Assembly (NCBI GenBank): GCA_900660155.1
Contig: CABFPE010000196.1
Location: forward strand, 299,356-363,355
Length of the DNA: 64,000 nt
Origin: Hofstenia miamia
Taxonomy: Eukaryota; Xenacoelomorpha; Acoela; Hofsteniidae
Direction of reading: 5' to 3'
The notes under the pieces were generated by a model. The model was not told where the DNA came from. It ran no database searches and worked only from the letters and a program-made list of their open reading frames with translations. Made by a program: the position numbers and the translations under genes. Below are positions 1 through 14,300 of this stretch, one piece after another (within the stretch, counting starts at the first letter, position 1; every line of letters starts with the position of its first letter).

Positions 1-2749
1 TCACTAAATATTTAGCTGTGCGTGATTTGTTAGAGTATCACTACTTAGTCTTATATTACTTGGATTCGTAGAGTGCAAAAATCGCAGTAGTTAAGACTAA
101 CTAAAGTTTTATGAAAGCTTGTTTTTTGCAAAAACCATGTAAAATATTGTAGGTTTCATTTTGATAGAAAAACGTTAAAGCAAATCAGAAATAGGATTGG
201 GCCTCGTGAAACACCCGGGAACACAACATTGCAAAATTGGAGTGTCATTTATTTTAACGCATTGACTGAGATCCACAAGCATGTACACCAATACTACGAT
301 TAATGGTGTCAACTGTCTTTTAGGGTTTAGAAAAATTCCAATTATTACACATTATAATAGTTTAATTAAGTATTCCGTTTTTCATTTGCTGTTGTTCAAG
401 TTGTAATTACGTCGAATTCGCTACAATTAGTTAACATATCAATACTCATTATTTCGTTCGTCACATTATATCGTCAATTCTAGTGCTAGCGATTCATGAA
501 GCATGAACAAATTAAGAAAAAAACAGTAGTCTATGCTTAAAATATTAAAACAAAAAAGTTGGTAAATTTATTGAGTTATTTCTGCATTTTTGCGTAACAT
601 TCATTCAAATTATCCAGCAACTAGATCCCACAAACTCATATACGTCACTGGCTGTGATAAATATGAGATCAAATTGTAGTGCACATAGCCCATTAAGACA
701 GTTACTGAACTAGTAAACATGCTTAATTCAGACTCCACTAACAAGAATGCGATTGCAGACTTCTAGCCAATTCCTTAAAGAAATATACATATAATTGAAC
801 ATGCATTGATAGTTATATTTGAATGCACGCAAATAAGTAAACTAAGTATTAAAGAAATCATATTTCACTAAATTAGTGACCGCTTCAAGAAATTGTCGCT
901 GTTTATAAAATGTATAGCAAAACGGAATGTAAATCTTTAAATGCTAGGGAAATTTGTCATTAAAAAAGTAAAATTACGAATTGATATAGTTGAAGAAATT
1001 TCCAATATTTCTAAAAATCTTGAATTTACCTAAAACTAAGTAAAATATGTATTTGCGAATTGAATCACGTGCAAAATAACAATACAAATCCAAAATGAAT
1101 TTTTATTCAACTCTAAAGGTGGTATTGCACAAAATAAATTCGTCAAATTCGCGATTTGTGATAAGTCAGAATTTACAAACATATGATTAGCTATATTGGG
1201 ACTTTAATATTGAGTATTGAATTAGCTTGTTTTTGGATTGCGGCTTATTTATTGACAATGAGTAATAACTTGTGATATTTAAACATGTATAAAATTTGGC
1301 TTGTAAAAGTATCTGAAATTATATCTGTATCGTAATTACATTTGCATAGTTAATTGGGTATAATCAAACATATATGGTTGACGATTTATATTTTCCGTTG
1401 TATTCACCGAAAAATATTTTGTTCCTTCTGCATCGTTCTGATTGCAGATTAATCTAGGATGATTACGTATTTGCTAATATATTTTTGATCAATCATTTGC
1501 TTGAAAGATTTTTGATAAATACTTGTCGATTTAGAAAGCTTGATAATGAAGTTTATTTTTAAAATTTTTTATATAAAAGAAAATATGTGATATTGAAAAT
1601 TTGCTTAAAAGTTGATTTCAGACAATTTTATTTTATTTAAACCGCTATTTAGTTGGCTGAAAAAATCAAAATTTTTGTAGTCTAAATGTGTGATTGAGAA
1701 TATTGACTCCCTAACTTACCGTGTACAGCGTCATTAAGCAATTATTATCAATTTTTTTAGTTAAGTCATTGTCCACTTTCAAGTTGAAAATCATTTCTGA
1801 CAAGGTCAAATGTAAACAATATTCCAATAAATTTTCATTGTGGCAACACATCAATGATAAACTTGTTAAACTTTTTACTTCACTCAAACGAAATGTACCA
1901 TTTGGAGCTGCTCTGCCATGAAACACAAATTATTGAAAGAATGTATTCAGTCATTCTGTTTGTCTCGGACACCTTGCTTGCGAATGCGATTTTTCTGAAA
2001 ATTAGAAATGTTCAATCGGATCTGCCTAAATTTACTTGCAGAAACGAGTGATTCTTACGAGAAGTTGATTATTACTTTTGCCTTTCATGTTCCAAGTTAA
2101 TATCATCCTATTTAATAAACTGCTGCATTAATTTGTTGATACTGATCACTCCCAATACGTGTCTGTCAAACAGAAAATATTGTTTGGTCTAGGAAAGCAC
2201 AATAAATCGAGAACAGCCCAATTTTACTTCCTTAAGACAGTAAAATCCATTAATTACATTACCTAATACATAGATATTGATATTTTTGGGGATCATGTAG
2301 TTTTACGATTCAAACTTTTTGCCGCTACTTTGTTCCGGATTCATCCAATTTGTATGTTTATAGAGATATTACTATGTTCTTCAAACTTCTGATCCATTTG
2401 AGTTCATATCTTACCGCTCCCATCGTGTTGACTTACGATCAGCTTCCGTTTGCTATTTTACTGCTAAACCTTCAAGAAACTTCAGTACTGACCGGTCATA
2501 TTACAAGAGAACTGTCGTAATGGCTAACTATTTCCTTCAACGGGGTATCAGCTTCACTGGGTCACTAGAGAAGTTCAAAACCGACGTTAGAGAACATCTG
2601 CGTATATTGACTTCAACCCGCTTCAACATCGACAACTCGTGCACCTTCTATTTGGAGTGTCATAATTCTTGTTGTCGAACTTAATTTCTCTTTTCTTTTT
2701 TTGTACACGTAGATAAAAATCCCTATATACAAAGGGTAATTAAGCCTTT

Positions 2750-2792
<43 letters not shown>

Positions 2793-2944
2793 ATGTGTTT
2801 TGTAGAGAATTCGTTTCTCACCTTGTAACAGAATTAAGTTATTAGTTGCAGTAGCAGAATGCAATATTATATAGTAAATTGAGAACTTGTGAAAATTTGA
2901 AAATATTTCTTTTTATTGATTATTTACATAATTGCGTATTTCAG
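1..2944. other. No gene recognised upstream of DCAF8
   Basis: AT-rich sequence with only short open frames (under 100 codons) that show no family motif. It may hold the promoter and a non-coding first exon of the DCAF8 gene, because the first coding exon is preceded by a splice acceptor ending at 2944. No promoter element could be picked out with confidence. Confidence 0.5.
2750..2791. repeat. (TTG)n microsatellite
   Basis: About 14 uninterrupted TTG/GTT triplets, roughly 150 bases before the first DCAF8 coding exon. The apparent minus-strand frame across it, with a run of threonines, is only the repeat being translated. Confidence 0.95.
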
Positions 2945-2975
2945 ATCTTTTAAAAGTTAATGGGTTAGTAAATTT

Positions 2976-5399
2976 ATGGATATTGAAAAATCTGACGAAA
3001 CCCATTCTTCAAGTAAACGCCCAAAATACATTACCACATCAATAGTAAATAATTCTAAAGAGGAAGTGTTACCATCTACATCTGGCCTCGAAGAAGAAGA
3101 AGACAGCTCTTCCAATCCTGTTTATGACACTTGTAGTGAAAATATTACTACTGATGAATCTCTAGCTAATTTGGAGGCAGAAGTTGTATGTTTTTATATG
3201 TATGCATACATATTTATATGTCGGCAACACTTGTTTTGGTTGCGAGAACATTTTAATAAGTAATGTCTTAGGCCAATAATGATATGAATCCAAACCTGGA
3301 TTAAGCGTTTTGATGATCCTTAAAAAGTGTATTTTTTACAAAAAAACGTTTTAAACGTTTAAAACAATGTTTTTTTTTGCTCTTAGACAGATCAACCTCA
3401 GGGTACTAAAATGTTACTGAAAATATATATAGTAGCTAACATTGAATTATGACAAATATATCAACATTCATTTTTGTTGCATGCACATAACAAACGCAGA
3501 TTTAACGGTTTTTTGCGGTATAAAATCGCTTACAAAAGTAAGAATGAACGAACCCCAAAAATTATTTTCCATAAAGTACTAAATAAATTTGAAAAAACGT
3601 TTAAAATAACATTGCAAAAAAAGTTGTTTTAAACAGTGTTTAAAACATGTTTTAAGCAGGTCGTGTTTAAACATGCCAACCCTGCGAAAAACTATTGATT
3701 TCAAATAATTTTATGTTGCAATGTAAATTCAACAAGCTTTTACACTACAATTTACTGTAATTTTCCAACTCAATTATTACTCAATAAATCAAATTAGTTT
3801 ATGAAATTCATTTATCTACACTGTCGCAATTGAATCGAGCCGTTTTAGTTAATAATTTAATCAGTGAGAATTAATTTCTTTTGTCATGAATGCCTCGCAT
3901 GTCTATGTAAATGGAAGTTCTTAGTTACATGGATTAATAGTAAAACTAAAGTGTTTATATTTTTTTACTAATTCTAATTTTTATGTAATACAGAACTTCT
4001 GCATGTCAAACCTGAAACGTGCCATATTTTGCTGCTAATTTTAGCTCAGAATTTGTTGTGCATTGCTTTAGTGAACAATCACATTTATTTACAGCTAAAA
4101 TTAAATGATACTAAAATTGTTAAAAAAAGTGGTATTCTGTACGTTATGTAAACAATCGACGATGTGAAAATAGAAAAAAACGCAGTATTGGGCGAAACTC
4201 CTATATAAGTCATTTTGACAATTTACGAGCTTTGGATTATACCAGTAGTCTAACCTGATTAAATGTGATTCATGTTAACATGAAATTATCATACCCTCAT
4301 GCAAACGACAAATTATGAATAATTTTTCAAAAATGATTGCCTAACAAAATACTTGTTATACAAAATTCATCAAGAAATTTCTACTTATTTCAAATTATGA
4401 GAAAATAAATAAGTTTCTGCCTTGCTGTGCATGCGATCATTTCTATACCTCAGAAAAAATAATTATTTATATTATATTTTGCCAATTGACGTGATAAGGA
4501 ATAAATTTTTAATTTTGTTAATCATGTATTCAATTTTTTCTATACTAATTTATTTAGTTGCCTGCCATTGATAACCGCTTTAATGACCAATCATCATCTG
4601 CAGATGACTTGTCAAGCTCTTCTAGTTCTGATGATGAATATGCAAACTTCGTTGATCTAGATGTAGATCCCGAAGGCCATGACGATGGTGAAGACGATGA
4701 TGACGACGATGATCTTCTTGATTTCTCATTAAGCACTCGCCACAAAACCTTTCCTTCCGACATGGTTGAGGACGATCCATATATCGCTCCTCCACCACCT
4801 ATCAACTCTTGGAGGGCATTTCCTCTCATACATCGAAGAAGTTGTGGGGTTGATAAGACTCCATTTGTATTTTCACGTAGTGTTCAACGCAGCTGTCATT
4901 TTATTCGACGTTGGAAACGGCTTGCAGAATTGCATCATCACAAAGGTTGCGTCAACGGCGTTAATTTCAACATGAATGGCAAGCTATTAGCTAGTGGTTC
5001 AGATGATCTACAAATCGCAATTTGGGATTGGGCTCGAGAAAAGAAACTTTTACATTACAATGCGGGGCACCATTCAAATATTTTTCAGGTTTTCACTTTC
5101 TACTTTCTATGATATTTAATTCTATTTTAGGCGCTTTGTATACTAGAAACAAAAATAATTTTCTACAAAATTTTCAAATTTAATATTGCAAATATTGCAA
5201 CAAATCACACAAAATATTAAAACAAACATTTTTATGGACTAAAATCAGAATCTTCCTAATAGTTTTGGCTTTTGGCTCTTTCGTAAATACTAACTAATTG
5301 CACTAATTGTGTCTTTTGGATTTTTGAGGACTTGACATAGACTTTGTTTCTCCAATTTAGTTTAACATGTTGTACTTCAATCGTACTTTTATAAGCACA

Positions 5400-5434
<35 letters not shown>

Positions 5435-8400
5435 CTTAGCCTTAGTAAAAAAATGGATCTAAATATAATTGTAACGACATATTTATATATATATATATAT
5501 ATATTATTGTGAAGAATGCAAATATTCTATCGGAGAAATTAAGCGACATTATATAAAAAGAATGAATGAACATTTTTCGGGTTACTTAAGATGAGAACAG
5601 AAAATTTTCATGTAATTATGATAGCACTTAATGTCAAAGGGCAAAAGCAATAATTTTATTAATCATGCCGAAAAAGTAATTATTTAGCAACTTTTAAAAA
5701 ACTAAATTTATGTATAGTTGTTGCAAAAAGTTTGGTATTCAGTAAATTATAGTAATTTGAAATCTAACATACAGCTAGTCAGATATAATATATTTGTATA
5801 TCATTTGCAGGATTGCTTTGATATAGTGTTTACTATATTTTAGTCGAAATTTTTACCACACACAAACGATTCCAGTATTATCTCATGTGCCAGAGATGGT
5901 CAAGTACGTTGTGCCTCAATTTCTTCGTATGGTGGTTTCCATGGTACAGTTAAGTATGCTCAACATTCTTCGTCTGCGAATCGGGTAAGTCGGATTTCGT
6001 TTTCAATTTTCATTTAAGAAATTCATTACTCATATTGTCTTAGAAAAATATACCACATAATTATCATGAAGTTTCAAATAGTCCACTATGGGTATATTAA
6101 TGAGTCACTATGGTTTAGAAATCCTTATCAACATCTTAGAATTCCATACAGCATTTCAATTAGTATTTGGAAAATGTATGGAAGTTTTGACATTTTGCAA
6201 TTCTCTGTGGATAATTTGTATTTTCATAGTTTATATATGTGTTTAAAATGAATGTTATTTTATTTAGCTTGCAGTGTTGTATGATAGTCCTTGTCAGTTT
6301 CTTTCAGCTGGTGAAGATGGTGTGGTCTTTCATATCGATATTCGGTCTAAACCAAGTGATAGTGCCAGCGTGTAAGTTCTTGAAATATATTTGACCGAAT
6401 ACACCACACCATTGCATGGCTAAATACAAATACAACGTGATTTTGATTCATTTAATCCAGTTGCCTTTGAATAAATACCCAAATGTTTTCTTTGAATTTT
6501 CTAAATTTCTTTATTTTAGATTGTTGAAAGCGTGTAATGATAAAAAACGTCCTATAGACCTCTACTCTATCTATGTTAATCCTAAAAATGAGAATTTGTT
6601 TGTCATATCTGGCCGGGATTCTATTGTGAGAATCTATGATCGACGTGCTATCAATGAGGTATTTTTACAATTTATTCTCTGTTACTTTGCACATAAATTT
6701 TTTTAATGTATAACAAATATCGTTTCGGCTATCTATATTGCTATCTATATTAACGCATTATTTTAAGAGTAATATATTATTTTTAACGTAGAAAATCCAA
6801 AACCTTTCTTTGTATCTTGAGATTCTTTATCGAATTTTATTAAAATAGAACATTAAACTTGTAGTTTGTCAGTTTTCTTAATGTTAACAATATAATATTA
6901 GCGGAAATTTTGGAAGCTTTTGTGCGATGTTTTACATTTTCGATTCATTTTATAAAAAAAATTAAAATTTATTTAATGTGGAGATGTGTAATGTATAGTC
7001 AAATGTGCATTAATCATGAAATAATGAGGGATAAAATATTTGATTGCGCGTATACGTATTATGGCTAATGAATGCGGATTGTGCTGTTAGTTTAGTATAG
7101 GCTTTGTATAAGTAATGCTTCATATTGCAAATATTGTGAATTTACATTTAACGAAGATATGTTTTTTACCCCCTATAGCAATACTGATGAAATTATTCAC
7201 TAGTTGTGTGTTCAATTGAAGATTCCTTTCACTAACAGTTATTTACAGTCATTTTTTAGAGAAAAGCGCCTCCTATTCAAAAACTTCAACCGGAATCATT
7301 GGTAGTAGTTAATTTTAGATTACATGTTAATTATTCAAAAATTATGTAAGCTTTAACCTAAATAAAATATATTTTATCGGTTTAAATAGGTAATGTAAGC
7401 GTTGTTTATCAAAAGATCGCTTACCGCTAAGCATTCCAATATAATTGACTGATCTAATATTTAGCCGGAAAATGGCCAGTTTACCGTGACATGTGTCGTT
7501 TACAGTAATGACGGAAAGGAAATAGTTGCAAGTTATAACGACGGAGATATATACGTGTTCGATGTCTGTGAATCGACCAAAAAACTCGAAACAAAGACCT
7601 TTTCAGGACATCGTAACAACGCCACTGGTAATTCTATAGATTGTTGTTTTTGGATTCTCAAAATCATTTAAATTTCTGTGATTTGAGTTCACCAATATTA
7701 TCTGCAAATTCATTAAGTGAATTAAAATAACATATATTTGATAATATTTAAATGGATTTTTCGAAATTGATTTAAGAACCCTGTTTTTGTATAGAATCCA
7801 AAATGTTATTGATGCATTTCTGGCCAAGAAAACAAATACAATATGCTTAACACTAGAAATCCTGATTACGTCAATTGACGTTTTCGATTAAATATACTTG
7901 TAGTAAATAGAGTTAGCGGAGGATATTTCACTTATGCTTTCATGACTTTTCATATTTTTGGTTGAAGTTTTATATTATGTAAAAAAATATTCCTCGTAGT
8001 CAATTTTCTCAAGTTTACATCAATTTATACCTAGAAACCCTGTTGACGTCAATTGTCGTAGAAGACAAATTTCAGAACCACTTTGCACTAGTGTATTGAC
8101 AATCAAAACTAAGCATGTAAACGAAAGAAAGATATTTTGAACAAACTAATATAGGGTTAAATCAAATATTTAAAATTCAGACAAATTTTGGCCTGACATT
8201 GACCACAAACTGGTTTCTTACATTTGCCGCATTTTGTGATAGTCCTATTTTTGGAACAGTTCACTTTGATCAGGCAGTTGACTCGTTTTGGTAAGGGTTC
8301 TTTATCATTATCGTCGTCAGAGCAATGTCTTCCCTTGCGAGTCAAGGCATTTTCTTCCACTAGCTCATTTGACAATTTTTGTATAAACTTCCTGCGACTG

Positions 8401-11301
8401 ATAGTTGAATTCAATTGATTTTTATATAGAACCCATGAATTTATGGCAGCGATATCCAGCAAATTGAAAAACAGTGCTAAAGTCCAGCGTCTTGTACCAG
8501 ATTTACTAGAGTACAACATGCACATAGAATGCATCAACCCCACTCTTATTTTTATTATAGTATATTATTGATTCAGGTTTCTTTTTGCGTGTATTGTCAC
8601 ATGTAACATCTTTGTGCATTGTTGACAATACGCTAACTTTCTTGTTTTTTTTCCTAATAGCACGTAAGGTTTGCTTGTTCTGATTTGGTAAATGTGGTAT
8701 TTCACGTTGGTTTGAACGAATAGTTCCAACAATAGAAGTTGACTTTGCCAAGAGGTATTGAGCTAACTAGAAATTCGTGAAATGTTATCGGTTGTTACGT
8801 TGTAGCCTTTATTCAAGTAAGATGCGAGCAAGGTTACCACGACATGTGTTCCAAGTGACTCACCTCTACCTTCATCTTTTCCAAGATAGGGTATTATATT
8901 GCAACAATACTTTGTTTCGACATCAGTTAGCACCCAAAATTTTACACCAAATTTATCAGGCTTGTTTGCCATATATTGAGTGAAGCGACATCTTGCTTTA
9001 GTTGGGAACAGCTGTTCGTCAATGGTCAGCGAATTATTAGAGACATGCTTTTTGATTGTTTTCGACCAATCGATCATACACCCTAGACATCATGGCAAAT
9101 TTGTCTTCTCTCAGACGGTTTACTCTGGTGCTTCTGACATCGAAGCGAATGTACTTTTTTGTTTTTTCAAACCTATCGCGACTCATTGTTTTTGAAAAAA
9201 TGGGGCACCCCATATCCTTCGACCACAATAACGGCAGGGGAAAATTTTATTGATTCTTCACACCTCTGAGGTAAAGCAAGCCGAAGAAAGCCTAGATTTT
9301 TTTTACTGGTAGAAAAATCATTTTCATGGATTTTACCATATTCATTTCTGCATGATACAACATGTCGAGTAAACCCAGGATCAATTATTAATCTAAATGC
9401 ATCCAACACCGACTGTATTTTCCTACAATAAGGTGTTACTTCGCTTCTGCCCTGAATACATTTTGTGCTGGCTGACGACCTGCATTATTTTTATCTTCTA
9501 TTTGTCTCCATTTCGTACCATCCCAATTTTATACTCATCATTATCTGCAGCAGAGACTGTGATCTCATCGTGCTCTGACTCTAAATCAGATGATAGGGAT
9601 TCGTTTCATTGATCCTCAGTATCACTATCGGCAGAAGAAGAAGTACCGTTAGAATCAGCATCTGGTTCGCTCATATCCTCGTCAATATAATTGATAACCG
9701 CTAATGCTCGTCTACCTTCTAAACGTCGACTCATTATTTTGATGTATTATTGGGTTGGTGCATAAGTTCGTAGCGTTTTCAAAAACATCGAATTTGAGAA
9801 TAGTAGTATATAATAATTGTACTGAAAAAGTGTTATTTCTTACTTCGATTTTATTGCAATTATACAACAAGCATGATTATGACACTTTTAAACACTTATA
9901 CAAAGGTTTAAGTCTTTAATCAATGATGTAATCGCCGCCGCGATCGATCACTTCACTCCAACGCTCTGGCAATTTTCTTATTCCACTTTTGAAAAAGTTT
10001 GGTGATTTCGAGGCGAAGAATTGCTCGATCCAATTTTCAAGAGCTGTGTTGTCGGCGAAGGAGGTCCCACGAAGATTGTTTGAGAGCGATCGAAAGAGGT
10101 GGAAGTCTGAGGGAGCGAGGTCGGGAGAGTAGGGGGGATGTGGAAGAACCTCCCATCCAAGCTCCTCAATGACTCGTTTTGTCGCTCGTGCGACATGTGG
10201 TCTGGCATTGTCATGAAGCAGTATAACATGCCTCGTTCCAGTTCGTTTTTCTTGGATTGCATTTTTGAGTCGTTGAAGTTGCTGACAATAAACTTCAGCA
10301 GTGATGGTCTGATTTCTGGGAAGCAGCTCGTAATGCAGGACGCCCTCCTGGTCCCACCAAATGCAGAGTAGGACTTTGCGCGGATGAAGATCAGCCTTTA
10401 CACGGGGAGTTGCAGATTTATCCGGACTAAGCCATTGCTTTCTTTGCTTCAAATTCACATATACGCACCACTTTTCATCCCCTGTGACAATGCGAGACAA
10501 AAACGATTTGTGCTGTTGCTCTGCCAAGCAGTGGCGTGAGAACAAAGAAGTGCTTATGGCAACGCGTTGAATTTTGTTGTTCTCTGTTAAAGAATGCGGT
10601 ACCCAAGCACCCAATTTTTGAACTTTGCNNNNNNNNCATGGAACTCAGATGTCTTACGACTGTTGAATGATCACATTCCATAATATCGGCCAGTTCTCTT
10701 GTTGAATAATGAGAATTATCGTGAATGAGAAAGTTCAAACGCTCTTCATCAAAGTCTGGCGTTCTTCCAGAACGTGGTGCATCAGTAAGATCGAAATTTC
10801 CTTCTCTAAAGCGAGAAAACCATTTACGCGCTGTGCTGTCACCCATGGCATCTTCTCCGTATACTTCACGAATATTCCTGGCCGCCTCTGCCGCGTTTTC
10901 TTGACGATTGAAAAAATACAGAAGCAAGTGTCTGAAATGTTCTTTTTCTTCGATTTGGCACTCCATCTTGCTTTAGATGCGAAACACAGATATCTAATTC
11001 AAATTTTCAAAGTTAGTCCAAATAAATGCGATGAAACATTTAAACAACGAATTCAAATCATTAAATTGATCTCTTGTGGTAGGAAAATCATACATATTCT
11101 GCTTCGAAGGTGAGCGCTACGAACTTATGCACCAACCTAATATTATAAACTAAAATATAAAATATAATTGCACATATATAAATACCTTTGCAATTCTAAA
11201 TAAAAAATTTATACTTACTTCGTATATCCTTGTCTCAATCAAATATAAAAAACAATAATCGTGCAATTTGCAAATGCAAATATGTACGTAAATTAACAAT
11301 G

Positions 11302-11342
<41 letters not shown>

Positions 11343-14300
11343 AGACAAACTAAAATGAAAATAATTTAGATATTTTCCTTCAAACATTCGTCAAACAAGC
11401 TAATTATTTAACAATAACGCACAGTTGAAATAAATTGAATAAAATGGGTAAAAACAGCATTAAATTTTTCCCTTATCCATGGACACCTTGATAACTAAGT
11501 TATCAAGGCGTCCATGCCTTATTCATGGACCTCTGTAGTTCTACAGAGGTCCATGCCTTATCTATTTTGTATCAATGTTGTTGTTTCTTTACTTTAGTTA
11601 ATGTACTAAACCAACCTCACAGGAAAGGCAGAATTCATGTACGCACGAGGCAGTGATGAATTAATTAATTTACTTTAAATGCTTTTCCTCATCATTGGAG
11701 ATGTGAAGCATGGTATACTTAATTAACACTATTGCTAAAATGTGAGTTTACGCACAAAAGAAATTTATAAACTTGAGGCTTTATAAATTAATTATCACAT
11801 AAATACTTACATGCTTAATAATAATAGTACCACTGCGCAGGTCATAGAATACAAATTACTGTAAACTAGTTAATCATAAACGAGAATTCCAGCAGATGTC
11901 TGATGGGTTTTTTGACCAATGTTTGATAATGTATCGCTACAACATGTTTGAGGTCCAATTTAAATTAATTGCTTGTTTGATAGTGTATCACCCGCTTTAC
12001 ACAGAAACATTTTAAATTAGCATTAATATTTACATAACTGATTAAATTACACAATACGCTTCCAAAACGTCACAAAATATGTTAACAACTGGGGATGTTT
12101 TGCAAAAATTTGACGCTTCACAAAATTTGAGGCAAGGAAAGTTTAGCAGTAAACATTATATTTTTAAGACAATGTTGATATAAAGAATTCAATAACGGGA
12201 CAGAAAATTCACATAGAAACAGAGTTTGGGACAATAAGCTAGGAGAATACAAACACAGTCCAAATCACTGGCTGATCATGATCACAAATAAGCCGCAACT
12301 GAAAAAAATTAATGGCGGTAACATCATTTTAATAGTTTCTGATCCAATATAAAACTTGAATAGAATTATGCAATTTTGCTGATTTTATAATTTTCCTAAA
12401 TTTAGTTTTTCCATTACCTTTAACTGAAATGTATCATATATGTAAAGTAGTGTACACACTTTCAACTTTACGCGAAACCTTTCGTGATTATATTAGGCGC
12501 ACAACAAATGTTGGAAGTGTTTTTGCGATTCCAACTTTGCTGTGAACTTTTAATTAATATATTACGATTTTGTCATTTCTCACAGAGAAAAAATTTAACC
12601 GCGCATTAGCATTTCAATAACTGATTAAAATTACGCAAGATCATTTCAAAACGAGGTCTTCTTTCTTCTTCTTCAGACTGCTTCAGTGTATTGGTTGTAA
12701 TGCATTTTACTGGTAGATTTAATTTTTAAAAATGGCAATAAATATAATTCAACCAAAAAGTTGTGCACAAAGTTGGAAGTCTGTACGCAAAATATTTTTG
12801 CTGTGAACTTTATAATTACCCAGAAAGTTGTGCGCAAAGTTGAGTGTATACGGTACTTTATTCTTTAGCTTTTTGACATAAAACCTATTTAATTCGATTT
12901 TTTCAAACTTTGTGATGCAGAAGAGTCGCCCAATGAAAGAGCATATAGGTTTGTCTATAAAGTACCAATGGGCCCAAAAAGTCCTTGCAATTGAAAAAAG
13001 TAGTTTTGTCCACAGTATTTTTGAAATTCTTTGACATCTATTAACTCGTTGGTAGTGAAAGTTGCCATAAACGATGTTTTTATTTTATGATTTATTGAAA
13101 ATAGAATTATCTGTTCTATTCAATAAGGCAAATCCAAGGATTTTTTGGTTTAACTTATGTGCTCTTACAAACGATAAGCATGTTTTTGACTTAAAGCTAA
13201 AGCCTGATTGTTTATATCCGCTTTATTGTAAGGAATTCATTGTGTTGTGTAAATGTATTTCCTCTTGTGGCTGCATCCGCTTGTCTTACTACATGTATGT
13301 GCAATAAGTTTCACATAGGTTGTTACATCTGTCAATAAATTTTCCATCACTGGCTTAAAAGGTTTTATATTCAGACTGGCACTGTCTTCGGTTCTAAAAT
13401 TTAAGGTGCTGTGACAACGTGTTACTACTAAGAAATTCATTCCATTTCTGCCTGAAACTGCCTTAAACTTCCTAGGAAATGTTCAGTTGAAATGCGCGAA
13501 CACCCCATTTAGATATAGCTGATATTCACTGAAATTCGAGCATTCAATTTTGTATGAAACTGAAACCCTTATAAAGCTTAATTTTCTTGCTCAGCTTTTT
13601 TATTTTCTTATTTTTACTCATTTTTAGTCTCAGTAGTTTTATAAAAATTATTAATTTTTCACAGAGGAATGTATTTTTTCTAATGTTACAATTTAAAAAA
13701 ATTTTCCAACGCCAAACATACGTTTAAAGAATTTCTAAAATTACATATGTATTGATCAATTAAAATTATAAACTGTAAAATAAAAACACGTAGTATGGCC
13801 TCCCCTCGCTGCGTTCAGACATATACATTTATATAATTTGATATTATTATTCCATTGATTTCACTAAAACAATCATTTCAATGGTTTGCTTCCCATTTTA
13901 ATGATTGACTTTGATGAAAAATTGGAAGTTTTAAGCATATATTTTAACAAAGAATTATAACACGCATTGTTATTAAACGAATGTTTATATCTATTGTATA
14001 ACAGCTTGTTTAAGTTGTTTTTTTGGATTCTTTTAAACACGCTGCTTTTGAAGAGGCACGCTCTGCACAAGCTGCCGCCGAAAATTATTTTTGCGAAAAT
14101 TGTTAAAATTGCACTTGAACTAAGTAAATCACAACACTATGCATTGAGTTTATCATTAACCATTTGCACTCGAGACTTTTTCCTGTATGAACTGCCAGTA
14201 ACTCGAGCATTCTATTTTGTAAACGTTCACAAAAAAAAGTTATTTCAGAAAAAAAAAATTTTAAAAAGTGGCAAAAGGTACATGCAAATTTTTTAATAAA

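Larger units (their letters stand above)
9750..11140 (-). mobile_element. Mariner transposon (cecropia-type), near complete
   Basis: A 1.39 kb element with about 26-bp terminal inverted repeats that differ at one base (left TTGGGTTGGTGCATAAG, right complement TTAGGTTGGTGCATAAG). It is flanked by TA duplications at 9748-9749 and 11141-11142. It lies in the piggyBac remnant just upstream of that element's transposase start, so it is the younger insertion. One transposase gene on the minus strand fills most of it. The intact-looking ends and long open frame suggest a recent insertion. Confidence 0.95.

Noticed and set aside
2613-2864. 83-codon minus-strand frame with a polythreonine run
   Set aside because: It is the (TTG)n microsatellite read in one frame and has no other support.
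3280-3690. Repeated TTTAAAC words ending in CATGCCAACCCTG, resembling a hAT terminus
   Set aside because: Only the right-hand end looks like a hAT end. No matching left end or target duplication was found.
4554-4829. Serine-rich minus-strand frame over DCAF8 exon 2
   Set aside because: Antisense shadow of the acidic Asp/Glu-rich coding exon.
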